Origin: Roseibacillus sp.
GTDB taxonomy: Bacteria; Verrucomicrobiota; Verrucomicrobiae; Verrucomicrobiales; Akkermansiaceae
Assembly: GCA_002723015.1 (NCBI GenBank)
Contig: PBNG01000009.1
Span: 35,648-43,725 of the forward strand
DNA length: 8,078 bases
Direction of reading: 5' to 3'
Under the pieces are notes generated by a model that saw nothing but the letters and a program-made list of their open reading frames with translations, did not search any database and was not told where the DNA came from. Made by a program: the position numbers and the translations under genes. How positions within the stretch are numbered: position 1 is the stretch's first letter; each line of letters begins with the position of its first letter. This document shows positions 1 to 6,405 of the stretch, in pieces.

Positions 1-354
1 GCTGGCACTCTCTGCTTTCAGCAACACAAGGGGGCAGCTAACTCAAATGCGAGGAAAGGGATGAAGTATATCGATAAGAAATCTCAATTCGATTACAACG
101 CGGGGCCCTGCAACCTCTACGAGCATTACTACTCAAGCCAGGCTGCCATCAATAACGGAGGAAAAAGCTGGGCTCAGTATAATCAGATGTTCCGGGACCA
201 ACTCCTGAACGCGCAGAATAACGATGGCTCGTGGCCTGCCCCCCCCCAACCGGGGCCGGCCGCCCGTAATGACCCTGTCTACGTTACAGCTCTCGCCACT
301 CTGATGCTGGAGGTTTACTACCGCTTTCTCCCAGGAACTGCGGCCGGGAAGTAG
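1..354 (+). CDS. Prenyltransferase/squalene-cyclase repeat (alpha-toroid) protein, C-terminal fragment
   Basis: The reading frame is already open at base 1 and runs 117 codons to a TAG at 352-354, so the 5' part lies outside the window. The internal ATG at 61 is not the true start, because the residues before it (AGTLCFQQHKGAANSNARKG) continue the same repeat style. Seen: a helix-rich repeat with NLYEHYYSSQA, then FRDQLLNAQNNDGSW, then VYVTALATLMLEVYYRFLP. This succession of YY..QA, Q..DGSW and TALA.LMLEVYYR is the signature of the last alpha/alpha-barrel repeats of squalene-hopene-cyclase-like proteins. Such proteins are common in Verrucomicrobia and Planctomycetes and often lack demonstrated cyclase activity. 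The catalytic region is not visible, so terpene cyclisation cannot be claimed. A run of nine C bases (239-247) sits in the coding sequence just after the DGSW motif. The family call is fairly sure; the function is unknown. Confidence 0.75.
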   Translation, partial: AGTLCFQQHKGAANSNARKGMKYIDKKSQFDYNAGPCNLYEHYYSSQAAINNGGKSWAQYNQMFRDQLLNAQNNDGSWPAPPQPGPAARNDPVYVTALATLMLEVYYRFLPGTAAGK

Positions 355-472
355 GCTCGGGTGTTCACGGGATCGACGTCCACTTATGACCGCCTGGCAG
401 CCGACTGAATCAGAAAAACAGGGCTCTCGTAGCCTCGGTTCTTCTTGAGTCCCGGGGCGGGAACTGCTTTGT
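355..472 (+). other. Intergenic spacer with two small inverted repeats
   Basis: This 118-base gap separates the alpha-toroid gene from the SecD-like gene, and I see no convincing ORF in it. Two inverted repeats are visible. The first is GGGCT (421-425) / AGCCT (431-435), followed by a T-rich stretch at 439-446. It could be a weak terminator for the upstream gene, but the stem is only 4-5 pairs. The second is a stronger GC-rich hairpin at 448-465, listed separately. No clear promoter hexamers are evident. Confidence 0.4.
448..465 (+). promoter_or_regulatory. GC-rich hairpin directly upstream of the SecD-like gene start
   Basis: AGTCCCG (448-454) can pair with CGGG plus ACT (458-461 and 463-465) around a GGG loop, with one bulged A at 462. 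That gives seven pairs ending eight bases before the ATG at 473, so the hairpin covers the place where a ribosome binding site would lie. No good Shine-Dalgarno sequence is seen outside it. It could damp translation or act as part of a terminator for the upstream gene, but it lacks a proper T-run (only GCTTTGT follows). It could also be chance in GC-rich DNA. Confidence 0.25.
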
Positions 473-979
473 ATGTCCATGCCCCGGTGTTTATTTTTCG
501 CCATTTTCGCGGCGACACTGCTATCCCCCGCCCTCGCCAGCGCTGCCGGGAAGAGGGCCCCGGACCTCAATGTCAGCTTTCACCTTCAGGCTGAACCGGG
601 GGACAGGAATGTCTTCAAGCAGTTGACCGCAGGCAAAGAGGTTCTTTTCCTGAAGAGTCCTGCAATCAGCACCAAGGATATTGTCGCCTTCCGGTCCTTT
701 CCTGCGGACGACCAGAATTCCTATGGCGTCGTGTTTCAACTCGGAAAAACGGCTGCCAACAGGCTCCGTAACCTCAGCACTGCTCATCAGGGCAAAATTC
801 TTCTCGCCGTGGTGAACGGACAGGTCCGCGATGCAGTGGTCATCGACAAACCCGTCAATGACGGACTTGTTGTGATCTGGAAATGGATCTCGCTCGCGGA
901 AGTCAGGTCGACTGATCAACACCTCCCCCGCATCGGAGAAGATCCAAGGGAATGGAAAAAGAGAATTAAAAAGAAGTAG
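473..979 (+). CDS. Small exported protein with SecD P1-head-like domain
   Basis: The product is 168 residues. It begins with a plausible Sec signal peptide: R5, a hydrophobic stretch from about 7 to 21, and a likely cut after ALASA near residue 24. The mature part is soluble and basic at the end (KKRIKKK). Residues about 89-150 read VVFQLGKTAANRLRNLS, then GKILLAVVNGQVRDAVVI, then ISLAEV. This resembles the periplasmic P1 head of the translocase subunit SecD, where a 'GK.lAi.ldG.v.saP.i' strand pair is followed by a short helix. The transmembrane RND-like part of SecD is absent, so this is a free-standing domain and not a SecD subunit. ATG 473 is used, but ATG 479 (M3) is equally possible; neither has a strong ribosome binding site. 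The stop overlaps the start of the M23 peptidase gene by one base, implying co-transcription and translational coupling. Function unknown; a binding or accessory role in the periplasm is only inference. Confidence 0.75.
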   Translation: MSMPRCLFFAIFAATLLSPALASAAGKRAPDLNVSFHLQAEPGDRNVFKQLTAGKEVLFLKSPAISTKDIVAFRSFPADDQNSYGVVFQLGKTAANRLRNLSTAHQGKILLAVVNGQVRDAVVIDKPVNDGLVVIWKWISLAEVRSTDQHLPRIGEDPREWKKRIKKK

Positions 980-2022
980 TGAGCCCTTCCCCTTTTCTTT
1001 CCATTACCTCTCTCGCCCTCGCATGCACCTTGAGTTCCTCCTCCCTCGGTCAGGGACTCGCTCTTCAGCTACCAACCGACAACCGGGCGCTTCTGGAGAA
1101 TAACCCGGAAAAGTTCTACATGTATGTATATCGCACCTTTGAGGGCGAGACGAGCAAGCCATGGCAGGGTGGAGGTTACGGCTTTGTACGTAATCTAAGG
1201 AGGACAGAACAAGGGGTAGTCTCCACGCGATTCCACGAGGGAATCGATATTCGACCGATGAAGAGAGACTCTGGCGGACGACCAGTTGACAACGTCCGGT
1301 CCATCGCTCTTGGGCGCGTTGTCTATGTTCAAAAAAGTGCGGGAGGAAGCAATTACGGGAAATACATAGTCATCGAACATGACTGGGGCGACGGCCCATT
1401 CCTGAGTCTCTATGCCCATCTTGCTACCACCGTAGTTGAGGAGGGTCAGCGGGTTCCCGCCGGACACGTGCTCGGAAGAATGGGCTACACGGGAGCGGGA
1501 ATCAATCGCGAGCGAGCCCACCTGCACCTTGAGCTGAATATCCTTCTCTCCCTCCAGTTCGATGCATGGCATAAGATGAAGTTTGGCAGCGACAACCGCC
1601 ACGGACTACATAATGGCATGAATCTCTCAGGTCTTGATATCGCCAACCTCTATCTCCGCCATCAGCGGGAACCGGACATTACGATACCGGATTTTCTCAA
1701 CGGTACCTCTGTTTATTACAAGGTCACCTGCCCGCGTCGGGGTAAACTTGAGCTGGCAGACCGGTATCCGTGGATCAGGAGAGGAGCCCATCACCGCCCC
1801 AGTCCATCCTGGGAGATTTCCTTCACAGCTTCCGGATTTCCCCTTGCGATCGCGCCCAGTCACCGGGAAGTTCCCAAACCGTTGGTCACCTATATTCGAA
1901 CAACTCAGTCGCGACACGACTATTTCACCCTGTCACGTCTCACCGGAACTGGCCGCCGTGCCTCTCTCACTCGTACCGGACTCCAGCATCTCGCGCTCAT
2001 CACGGGAGAGTTCTCCAAATAG
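979..2022 (+). CDS. Exported M23-family zinc metallopeptidase (LytM/peptidoglycan endopeptidase type)
   Basis: The product is 347 residues. The start is GTG 979: an in-frame TAA at 967-969 excludes anything longer, and the G of the preceding TAG is the first base of this start. The N-terminus (about 1-28) is hydrophobic and ends near SSLGQG, consistent with export, though it lacks the usual early Lys/Arg. LALAC at 12-16 is a poor lipobox. The M23 core spans about 75-190: H86-E-G-I-D90 supplies the first two zinc ligands, YAH147L supplies a conserved catalytic-type His, and H181-L-H183-L-E supplies the third ligand (H183) and the second catalytic His. All key residues are present, so an active enzyme cutting peptidoglycan cross-links or other Gly-rich peptides is expected. 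Residues about 225-347 form a C-terminal extension with beta-rich patches that I do not recognise. It probably shares a transcript with the SecD-like gene. Confidence 0.9.
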   Translation: MSPSPFLSITSLALACTLSSSSLGQGLALQLPTDNRALLENNPEKFYMYVYRTFEGETSKPWQGGGYGFVRNLRRTEQGVVSTRFHEGIDIRPMKRDSGGRPVDNVRSIALGRVVYVQKSAGGSNYGKYIVIEHDWGDGPFLSLYAHLATTVVEEGQRVPAGHVLGRMGYTGAGINRERAHLHLELNILLSLQFDAWHKMKFGSDNRHGLHNGMNLSGLDIANLYLRHQREPDITIPDFLNGTSVYYKVTCPRRGKLELADRYPWIRRGAHHRPSPSWEISFTASGFPLAIAPSHREVPKPLVTYIRTTQSRHDYFTLSRLTGTGRRASLTRTGLQHLALITGEFSK

Positions 2023-2069
2023 AATCGCCGAGCAAGGAATCCCGTCAATAGGCTCTCGACGCAGAATCT

Positions 2070-2098
2070 TTGACGTGCGGAATCTGAATCTGCTTACT
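2070..2098 (+). promoter_or_regulatory. Possible sigma-70-type promoter for mnmH-tatD
   Basis: TTGACG at 2070-2075 matches the -35 consensus at five of six bases. After a 17-base spacer comes CTTACT at 2093-2098, which matches TATAAT at only three of six. The hexamer GAATCT occurs three times around it (2064, 2080 and 2086). The site lies in the only spacer before mnmH, about 17 bases before its ATG, which would give a very short leader. The weak -10 keeps confidence low. Confidence 0.25.
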
Positions 2099-2114
2099 CC
2101 TCATTTCACGGACC

Positions 2115-3185
2115 ATGTCCCTCGCCCAGCTGGAATCTGTATCACTCCCCATCAATCTCACTGAGTTTGACCAGGTAATTGACGTGCGAACGCCAAAGGA
2201 GTTTGAAGAGGACCACCTGCCCGGCGCGCAAAACCTGCCCGTATTGACAAATGAGCAACGAGTTGAAGTTGGGACTCTTTACAAGGAAAGCTCATTTAAG
2301 GCACGAAGACTGGGCGCCCGGTATGTCAGTGAGTCCATAGCGAATCATCTCGCCGGGCCTCTACGAAATACCGACCAGGGATGGACTCCCTTGATTTACT
2401 GCTGGCGGGGCGGACAGCGCTCCGCTGCCCTTGCCTCAGTCCTGCGATCGATCGGATGGAGGGCGCGGACCCTGGAAGGCGGCTACAAGGCCTATCGCAG
2501 ATTCGTGATCGAGGATCTAGGCCACCAGCTGAGCAATGCGACATTGCAATTCCGGGTGATCAGCGGACTGACAGGCGTTGGAAAAACCATCCTTCTCTCT
2601 GCCCTCGAGGAGACCGGCCAGCAGGTCGTTGATCTTGAGGGGCTAGCTAATCATCGAGGATCACTTCTCGGATCTATGGGGCTACAGCCGAACCAGCGAA
2701 GATTTGAGACATTGCTCCACGCCAAACTCAGCGAACTGGATCCAAACCGCCCGGTCTATCTCGAGGCTGAATCAAATCGGATCGGATCGGTCAATATTCC
2801 ACCAGCTCTCTGGCAGAGACTTTCGGGCGCGACTGTGGTTGAGATCACCCTCCCTATTGCCGAACGGGTGCTTCTCCTCCTCGAGAATTACCGCCATTTC
2901 CTTGAAGACCCCGGATTCCTGTCAAGCCTGCTGAAGCCTCTCGAAAGATTAAGAGGGCGCTCCCAGATCGAGACATGGCATAAGCAGATCGCACAACGTC
3001 TGTGGCCTGATTTCGTTACCTCCCTCCTCGAGAATCATTATGACCTCTGCTATCGCCGCCCGGGATCTCCCAACTCCAACTACCAGTCACCGGCAGGCCG
3101 GATTGCTCTCCCCGATTACTCCAGCGAGAGCTACCGAAAGGCCGCTCATGCCTTGGCCGCAGCAGGCGAATTAGCAACTCTATGA
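2115..3185 (+). CDS. mnmH (selU): tRNA 2-selenouridine synthase (rhodanese + P-loop)
   Basis: The product is 356 residues, close to the roughly 360 typical of the family. MnmH replaces the 2-thio group of 5-substituted 2-thiouridine at the wobble position of tRNA(Lys/Glu/Gln) with selenium, using selenophosphate and passing through an S-geranylated intermediate. Residues about 15-135 form a rhodanese domain: VIDVRTPKEFEEDHLPGAQN, then LGARYVS, then YC96WRGGQRS, whose Cys is the active-site residue, then EGGYKAYRR. A P-loop domain follows, with GLTGVGKT at 151-158 (Walker A), VVDLEGLANHRGSLLG, and EAESNRIG near 218-225. These motifs in this order are specific to MnmH. No good Shine-Dalgarno lies before ATG 2115. 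The stop overlaps the tatD start by four bases (ATGA). The selenophosphate synthase gene selD is not in the window. Confidence 0.95.
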   Translation: MSLAQLESVSLPINLTEFDQVIDVRTPKEFEEDHLPGAQNLPVLTNEQRVEVGTLYKESSFKARRLGARYVSESIANHLAGPLRNTDQGWTPLIYCWRGGQRSAALASVLRSIGWRARTLEGGYKAYRRFVIEDLGHQLSNATLQFRVISGLTGVGKTILLSALEETGQQVVDLEGLANHRGSLLGSMGLQPNQRRFETLLHAKLSELDPNRPVYLEAESNRIGSVNIPPALWQRLSGATVVEITLPIAERVLLLLENYRHFLEDPGFLSSLLKPLERLRGRSQIETWHKQIAQRLWPDFVTSLLENHYDLCYRRPGSPNSNYQSPAGRIALPDYSSESYRKAAHALAAAGELATL

Positions 3186-3997
3186 GCGCCCTATGCGATG
3201 CCCATAATCACCTCCATGATAAACGGTTTCTCGACAAGCTTCCGGACATCATCTCAAGCATGCAGAAGTCGGGCATCACACACTGTGTTGTCAATGGGAC
3301 ATGTGAGGATGACTGGGATCGTGTTTTGGAATTAACCCGCGACCACCCTCATCTGGCGCTCCCATCAATTGGTCTTCATCCTTGGAATGTTCCCATCCGT
3401 AGTGAGAAATGGCTTGAGCGGCTCACCTCCATAATCATCAGGGAACAAGGCCGTGTTTTTATCGGCGAGTGCGGCCTCGATCGCTGGATGCACGATCCAC
3501 ATTTCGAGGAGCAGAAAGATGTATTTATTTCCCAGCTTACTCTCGCGGCGACACATAACCTTCCACTCTCGATCCACTGCCTCAAGGCATGGGGTCCTCT
3601 CCTCGATACCCTCCGGACAACAGACCGACCGGACCGTGGATTCCTGCTTCACTCCTTTGGAGGATCTCCTGAGCTGGTTCCTGAACTGGTCGAGCTTGGC
3701 GCCTACTTCTCTTTCTCCGGATATTTTCTCAGAGAGGGAAAGGAAAGGGTGCGCGAGGCGTTTCGCAGGGTCCCGCCGGAGCGAATCATGATAGAGACAG
3801 ATGCTCCCGACATGCTACCGCCCGAAAAGTATCTGAAGTACTCCGTTACCCACTCAGGCAATGGCGTCCTCAATCATCCGGCAAACCTGGCAAGCGTCAT
3901 GGAAGGCTTGGCTGGTATCCTCGAAATGAAAGAATCCTGCCTGAGGTCGCTCATATCCGACAATTTTCACTCTTTTTTTCCGGTCGGGCCCTCTTAA
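3182..3997 (+). CDS. tatD-like: TatD-family metal-dependent hydrolase (putative deoxyribonuclease)
   Basis: The product is 271 residues, the usual length of the TatD family: amidohydrolase-fold enzymes that act as 3'-5' DNA/RNA exonucleases or related phosphoesterases. All expected metal-binding positions are visible: D6-A-H8-N-H10 near the N-terminus, E96 in FIGECGLD, H132 in SIHC, H157 in LLHSFGG, and D207 in ETDAPD. The pattern GECGLDRW followed by SIHCLKAWGPLL suggests a particular TatD subgroup, so TatD, YcfH and YjjV cannot be told apart. The start ATG 3182 lies inside the mnmH stop (ATGA overlap), giving translational coupling; a ribosome binding site of its own is not obvious. The pairing with mnmH probably reflects shared expression and not a shared pathway. 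The gene ends at TAA 3995-3997, and a 75-base spacer with no clear terminator follows. Confidence 0.9.
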   Translation: MSALCDAHNHLHDKRFLDKLPDIISSMQKSGITHCVVNGTCEDDWDRVLELTRDHPHLALPSIGLHPWNVPIRSEKWLERLTSIIIREQGRVFIGECGLDRWMHDPHFEEQKDVFISQLTLAATHNLPLSIHCLKAWGPLLDTLRTTDRPDRGFLLHSFGGSPELVPELVELGAYFSFSGYFLREGKERVREAFRRVPPERIMIETDAPDMLPPEKYLKYSVTHSGNGVLNHPANLASVMEGLAGILEMKESCLRSLISDNFHSFFPVGPS

Positions 3998-4072
3998 ACA
4001 AAGAGTTCAACAAATTGCTGTCCGGCACCTTTTCGTTGGGCAGTCACACAGGACCATGCCATCATATCAGCC

Positions 4073-6355
4073 ATGTGTTGCGTCAGAACAATATTCCGTG
4101 CCCTCCTTATGACCTTTCTGGTCTCGCCTCTCCTCGCACAGCAGGGAGACCGCAAAGGCCACAACATGACTAGCTTCGTTCCCGAGGAGGTCATACCCCC
4201 GGCTCCCTTTCTCAAGGTAGAGGAAGCACTGAAATCTTTTGTACTGGCTCCGGGATTTATCATTGAACCGGTTGCCGCAGAGCCCTTTGTCGACATGCCC
4301 TGCATGATGAAATTTGACTCCGAAGGACGGATGTGGATTTGCGAACTTGTGGGCTACATGCCCGACATCGATGGAACCGGTGAAGAGATACCACAGGGGC
4401 GGATCGTCGTGCTATCCGATACTGACGACGACGGAATGGTAGATAAACGAGTGGTATTCATGGACAAGCTCCTCCTTCCTCGTAGCCTCTACCTCCTCGA
4501 TGATGGAATCCTGTGGGCGAATCAGGAAAGCCTCTTCTTCCAGAAGCGGAGTGGTGTGACTGCCGTAGGAAAGAGCGTGCTCGTCGACGAGGAATATGCA
4601 CGGGGCGGAAACGTCGAACATAAGGCTAACAGTCTTGTTCTCGGCTTGGATAACTGGATCTACAATGCGAAATCCGATCGGCGCTATAAGAAGGTCCGGG
4701 ACCAGTGGATCATGGAGAAAACTCATTTCCGGGGTCAGTGGGGACTCGACCGCGATGACTACGGCAGATTATTTCATAACAGTAATAGCACCCTGCTGGT
4801 CGGAGATTACACCTTTCCAAATGTCGCCTTCGGCAATCCCAATGCGAAAATGAAGGCGGGGATATCGGCCCGCGTCAGCACCAACCGCGTCTGGCCGATC
4901 CGTGTGACTCCGGGAGTAAACCGGGGGTATCAGCGTGGCACCGTTTCTCCGGAGAACTACAAGCTAATCAACGCAACAGGGGCTTCCGGACTGACAATCT
5001 TCCGGAGCAATGGTCTCGGCGAGGACCTCTACGGGAGCGCCTTCATTACGGAAGCAACCGGCAATCTGGTCAAAGCGATCAGCGTTCAGGACGGTGAGGG
5101 GGAAATCGTCGGCGAACATACCTTCGGTGAAAAGGAGTTCCTGGCTTCTACGGACGAGAGATTTCGTCCGGTTAATGCCTACACCGCGCCCGATAATTCT
5201 CTCTACATTCTCGACATGTATCATGGGATCATTCAGCACCGGACCTATGTGACATCCTACCTGCGCAAACAGATCATGAGTCGTGGACTGGACAAACCCG
5301 CGAAGGGCCACGGCCGCATTTACCGTATCCGCCACAAGGATAGACCCCGAGGCCCTGCTCCCAGACTTGGCAAGCTCTCTGCGGAAGAACTCATCCCTTA
5401 TCTCAGTCATCCCAACGGTTGGTGGAGGGACACCGCCCAGCGCTTAATCATCGAACGTGGAAATCAAGACAGCGAAGCAGGCCTTGTTGAAATGCTCGAG
5501 GGCAGCGACATGCTCGGCCGCCTGCATGCTCTCTGGTGCCTCGAGGGTCTTGACCTTCTTCGGTCCGGGCACATCAAGTACTCCCTCAAGTCAGGCAACG
5601 AGAAGTTCGCCTCCTCCGCTCTCATGGCCGCCCTCTCACTCAACCAGAGGGAGAAAAACTCCCTCGTGCCAGCGGTCGCAGCATTTGAATCGGGCGCAGA
5701 ATCCTCAATATACAAAGCCCGCCTGCTTGCCGAAATAGGAACCCAAAAGGCCTTGGAGGCCTTGATCAGTGCACTTCGCAAAAACGGAGAACATCCGCTC
5801 GTCAAGGAGGCCGCTTTTACAGGCCTGAAGGATCGCGAGGCGGTATTCCTTGGAGTAAACAACGGACGCTTCAACAATGGCAGCCTCGACAAATGGTTAC
5901 AGGAAGCGCTTAACAGGAATCAGCGGAAGGTCGCTCCTCCGAAAATTGAAGGCCAGCATCTGGCTTCCTTCCAGAGAGGAGAAAAACTCTATATGGGTCG
6001 GGCAGCCTGCATCGGCTGTCATGGAGGTGACGGCTCGGGACTGGACAACCTCGGACCACCCCTTGATGGCTCTGATTGGGTGACGGGGAGCACTATCCGA
6101 CTGACAAAGGTCCTCCTCCACGGTCTTCAGGGTCCGATTACGGTTTCAGGAAAACGCTATGCCCCTCCGGGAGCGATGCCAGGGCTATCGATGAATCCTA
6201 CCATTTCTGATCAGGACATCGCTGATATTCTGACCTTTATCCGACACGCTTGGAGCAATCGTGCCACGCCGGTCGGTCAATCCTTTGTCAAGGAATCACG
6301 GGAAAGCAACAAAGACCAGCGGGGTGTTCCCTACAAGGAGAAGGATCTGAACTAG
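4073..6355 (+). CDS. Exported PVC-type dehydrogenase-like propeller / HEAT-like / cytochrome c protein
   Basis: The product is 760 residues. A Sec signal peptide (R5, R9, hydrophobic about 10-21) has a likely cut after A22 in SPLLA-QQ. Residues about 55-425 form a beta-propeller like soluble aldose/L-sorbosone dehydrogenases, opening with FVLAPGFIIEPVAAEP and carrying a DxDxDGxxD loop at 116-124 that could bind calcium, then RPVNAYTAPDNSLYILDMYHGIIQHR. Residues about 440-620 begin with NGWWRDTAQRLI (448 onward) and are helical repeats of HEAT type. The C-terminal cytochrome c domain has C646-I-G-C649-H650 for covalent haem, with M702 (in GAMPGL) the likely distal ligand and M707 an alternative. 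This layout is the 'putative membrane-bound dehydrogenase plus haem-binding domain' family of Pirellula and Verrucomicrobium. It presumably oxidises a sugar or alcohol and passes electrons to haem in the periplasm; the substrate is unknown. ATG 4073 was chosen for the signal peptide; ATG 4109 (M13) would cut into it. It has its own 75-base upstream spacer. Confidence 0.88.
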   Translation: MCCVRTIFRALLMTFLVSPLLAQQGDRKGHNMTSFVPEEVIPPAPFLKVEEALKSFVLAPGFIIEPVAAEPFVDMPCMMKFDSEGRMWICELVGYMPDIDGTGEEIPQGRIVVLSDTDDDGMVDKRVVFMDKLLLPRSLYLLDDGILWANQESLFFQKRSGVTAVGKSVLVDEEYARGGNVEHKANSLVLGLDNWIYNAKSDRRYKKVRDQWIMEKTHFRGQWGLDRDDYGRLFHNSNSTLLVGDYTFPNVAFGNPNAKMKAGISARVSTNRVWPIRVTPGVNRGYQRGTVSPENYKLINATGASGLTIFRSNGLGEDLYGSAFITEATGNLVKAISVQDGEGEIVGEHTFGEKEFLASTDERFRPVNAYTAPDNSLYILDMYHGIIQHRTYVTSYLRKQIMSRGLDKPAKGHGRIYRIRHKDRPRGPAPRLGKLSAEELIPYLSHPNGWWRDTAQRLIIERGNQDSEAGLVEMLEGSDMLGRLHALWCLEGLDLLRSGHIKYSLKSGNEKFASSALMAALSLNQREKNSLVPAVAAFESGAESSIYKARLLAEIGTQKALEALISALRKNGEHPLVKEAAFTGLKDREAVFLGVNNGRFNNGSLDKWLQEALNRNQRKVAPPKIEGQHLASFQRGEKLYMGRAACIGCHGGDGSGLDNLGPPLDGSDWVTGSTIRLTKVLLHGLQGPITVSGKRYAPPGAMPGLSMNPTISDQDIADILTFIRHAWSNRATPVGQSFVKESRESNKDQRGVPYKEKDLN

Positions 6356-6405
6356 GTGCCACCAAACGCTCCAAGGGAAGGGCGCAGCTCTCCATGAGCC
6401 ACATC
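6356..6405. other. Convergent intergenic junction
   Basis: This stretch lies between the stop of the rightward cytochrome gene (TAG 6353-6355) and the stop of the leftward accA (6406-6408). A bidirectional terminator would be expected, but I find no stem longer than about four pairs and no T-run on either strand. GGTG/CACC around 6355-6363 leaves a loop too small to form. Nothing else is seen. Confidence 0.4.

Noticed and set aside
421..446. GGGCT/AGCCT hairpin followed by TTCTTCTT, considered as a rho-independent terminator.
   Set aside because: The stem has only four Watson-Crick pairs plus one wobble, and the T-rich tail is interrupted and three bases away. It is too weak to list as a terminator.
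133..570. A 145-codon leftward open frame across the end of the alpha-toroid gene, the spacer and the SecD-like gene start.
   Set aside because: It runs antisense to two supported genes, has no recognisable domain, and is Arg/Gly/Pro-rich like a shadow frame.
1634..2164. A 176-codon rightward open frame overlapping the M23 gene and the mnmH start.
   Set aside because: It is rich in Ser, Pro and Arg with no recognisable motif, and overlaps two well-supported genes in another frame. It is a shadow frame of a GC-rich region.
4964..5410. A 148-codon leftward open frame inside the cytochrome/propeller gene.
   Set aside because: It is antisense to a clearly conserved protein, has no family signature, and no promoter or ribosome binding site points to it.
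5464..5892. A 142-codon leftward open frame inside the helical-repeat part of the same gene.
   Set aside because: Its Arg/Ser/Pro-rich composition is typical of antisense shadows of helical, Leu- and Glu-rich coding DNA.
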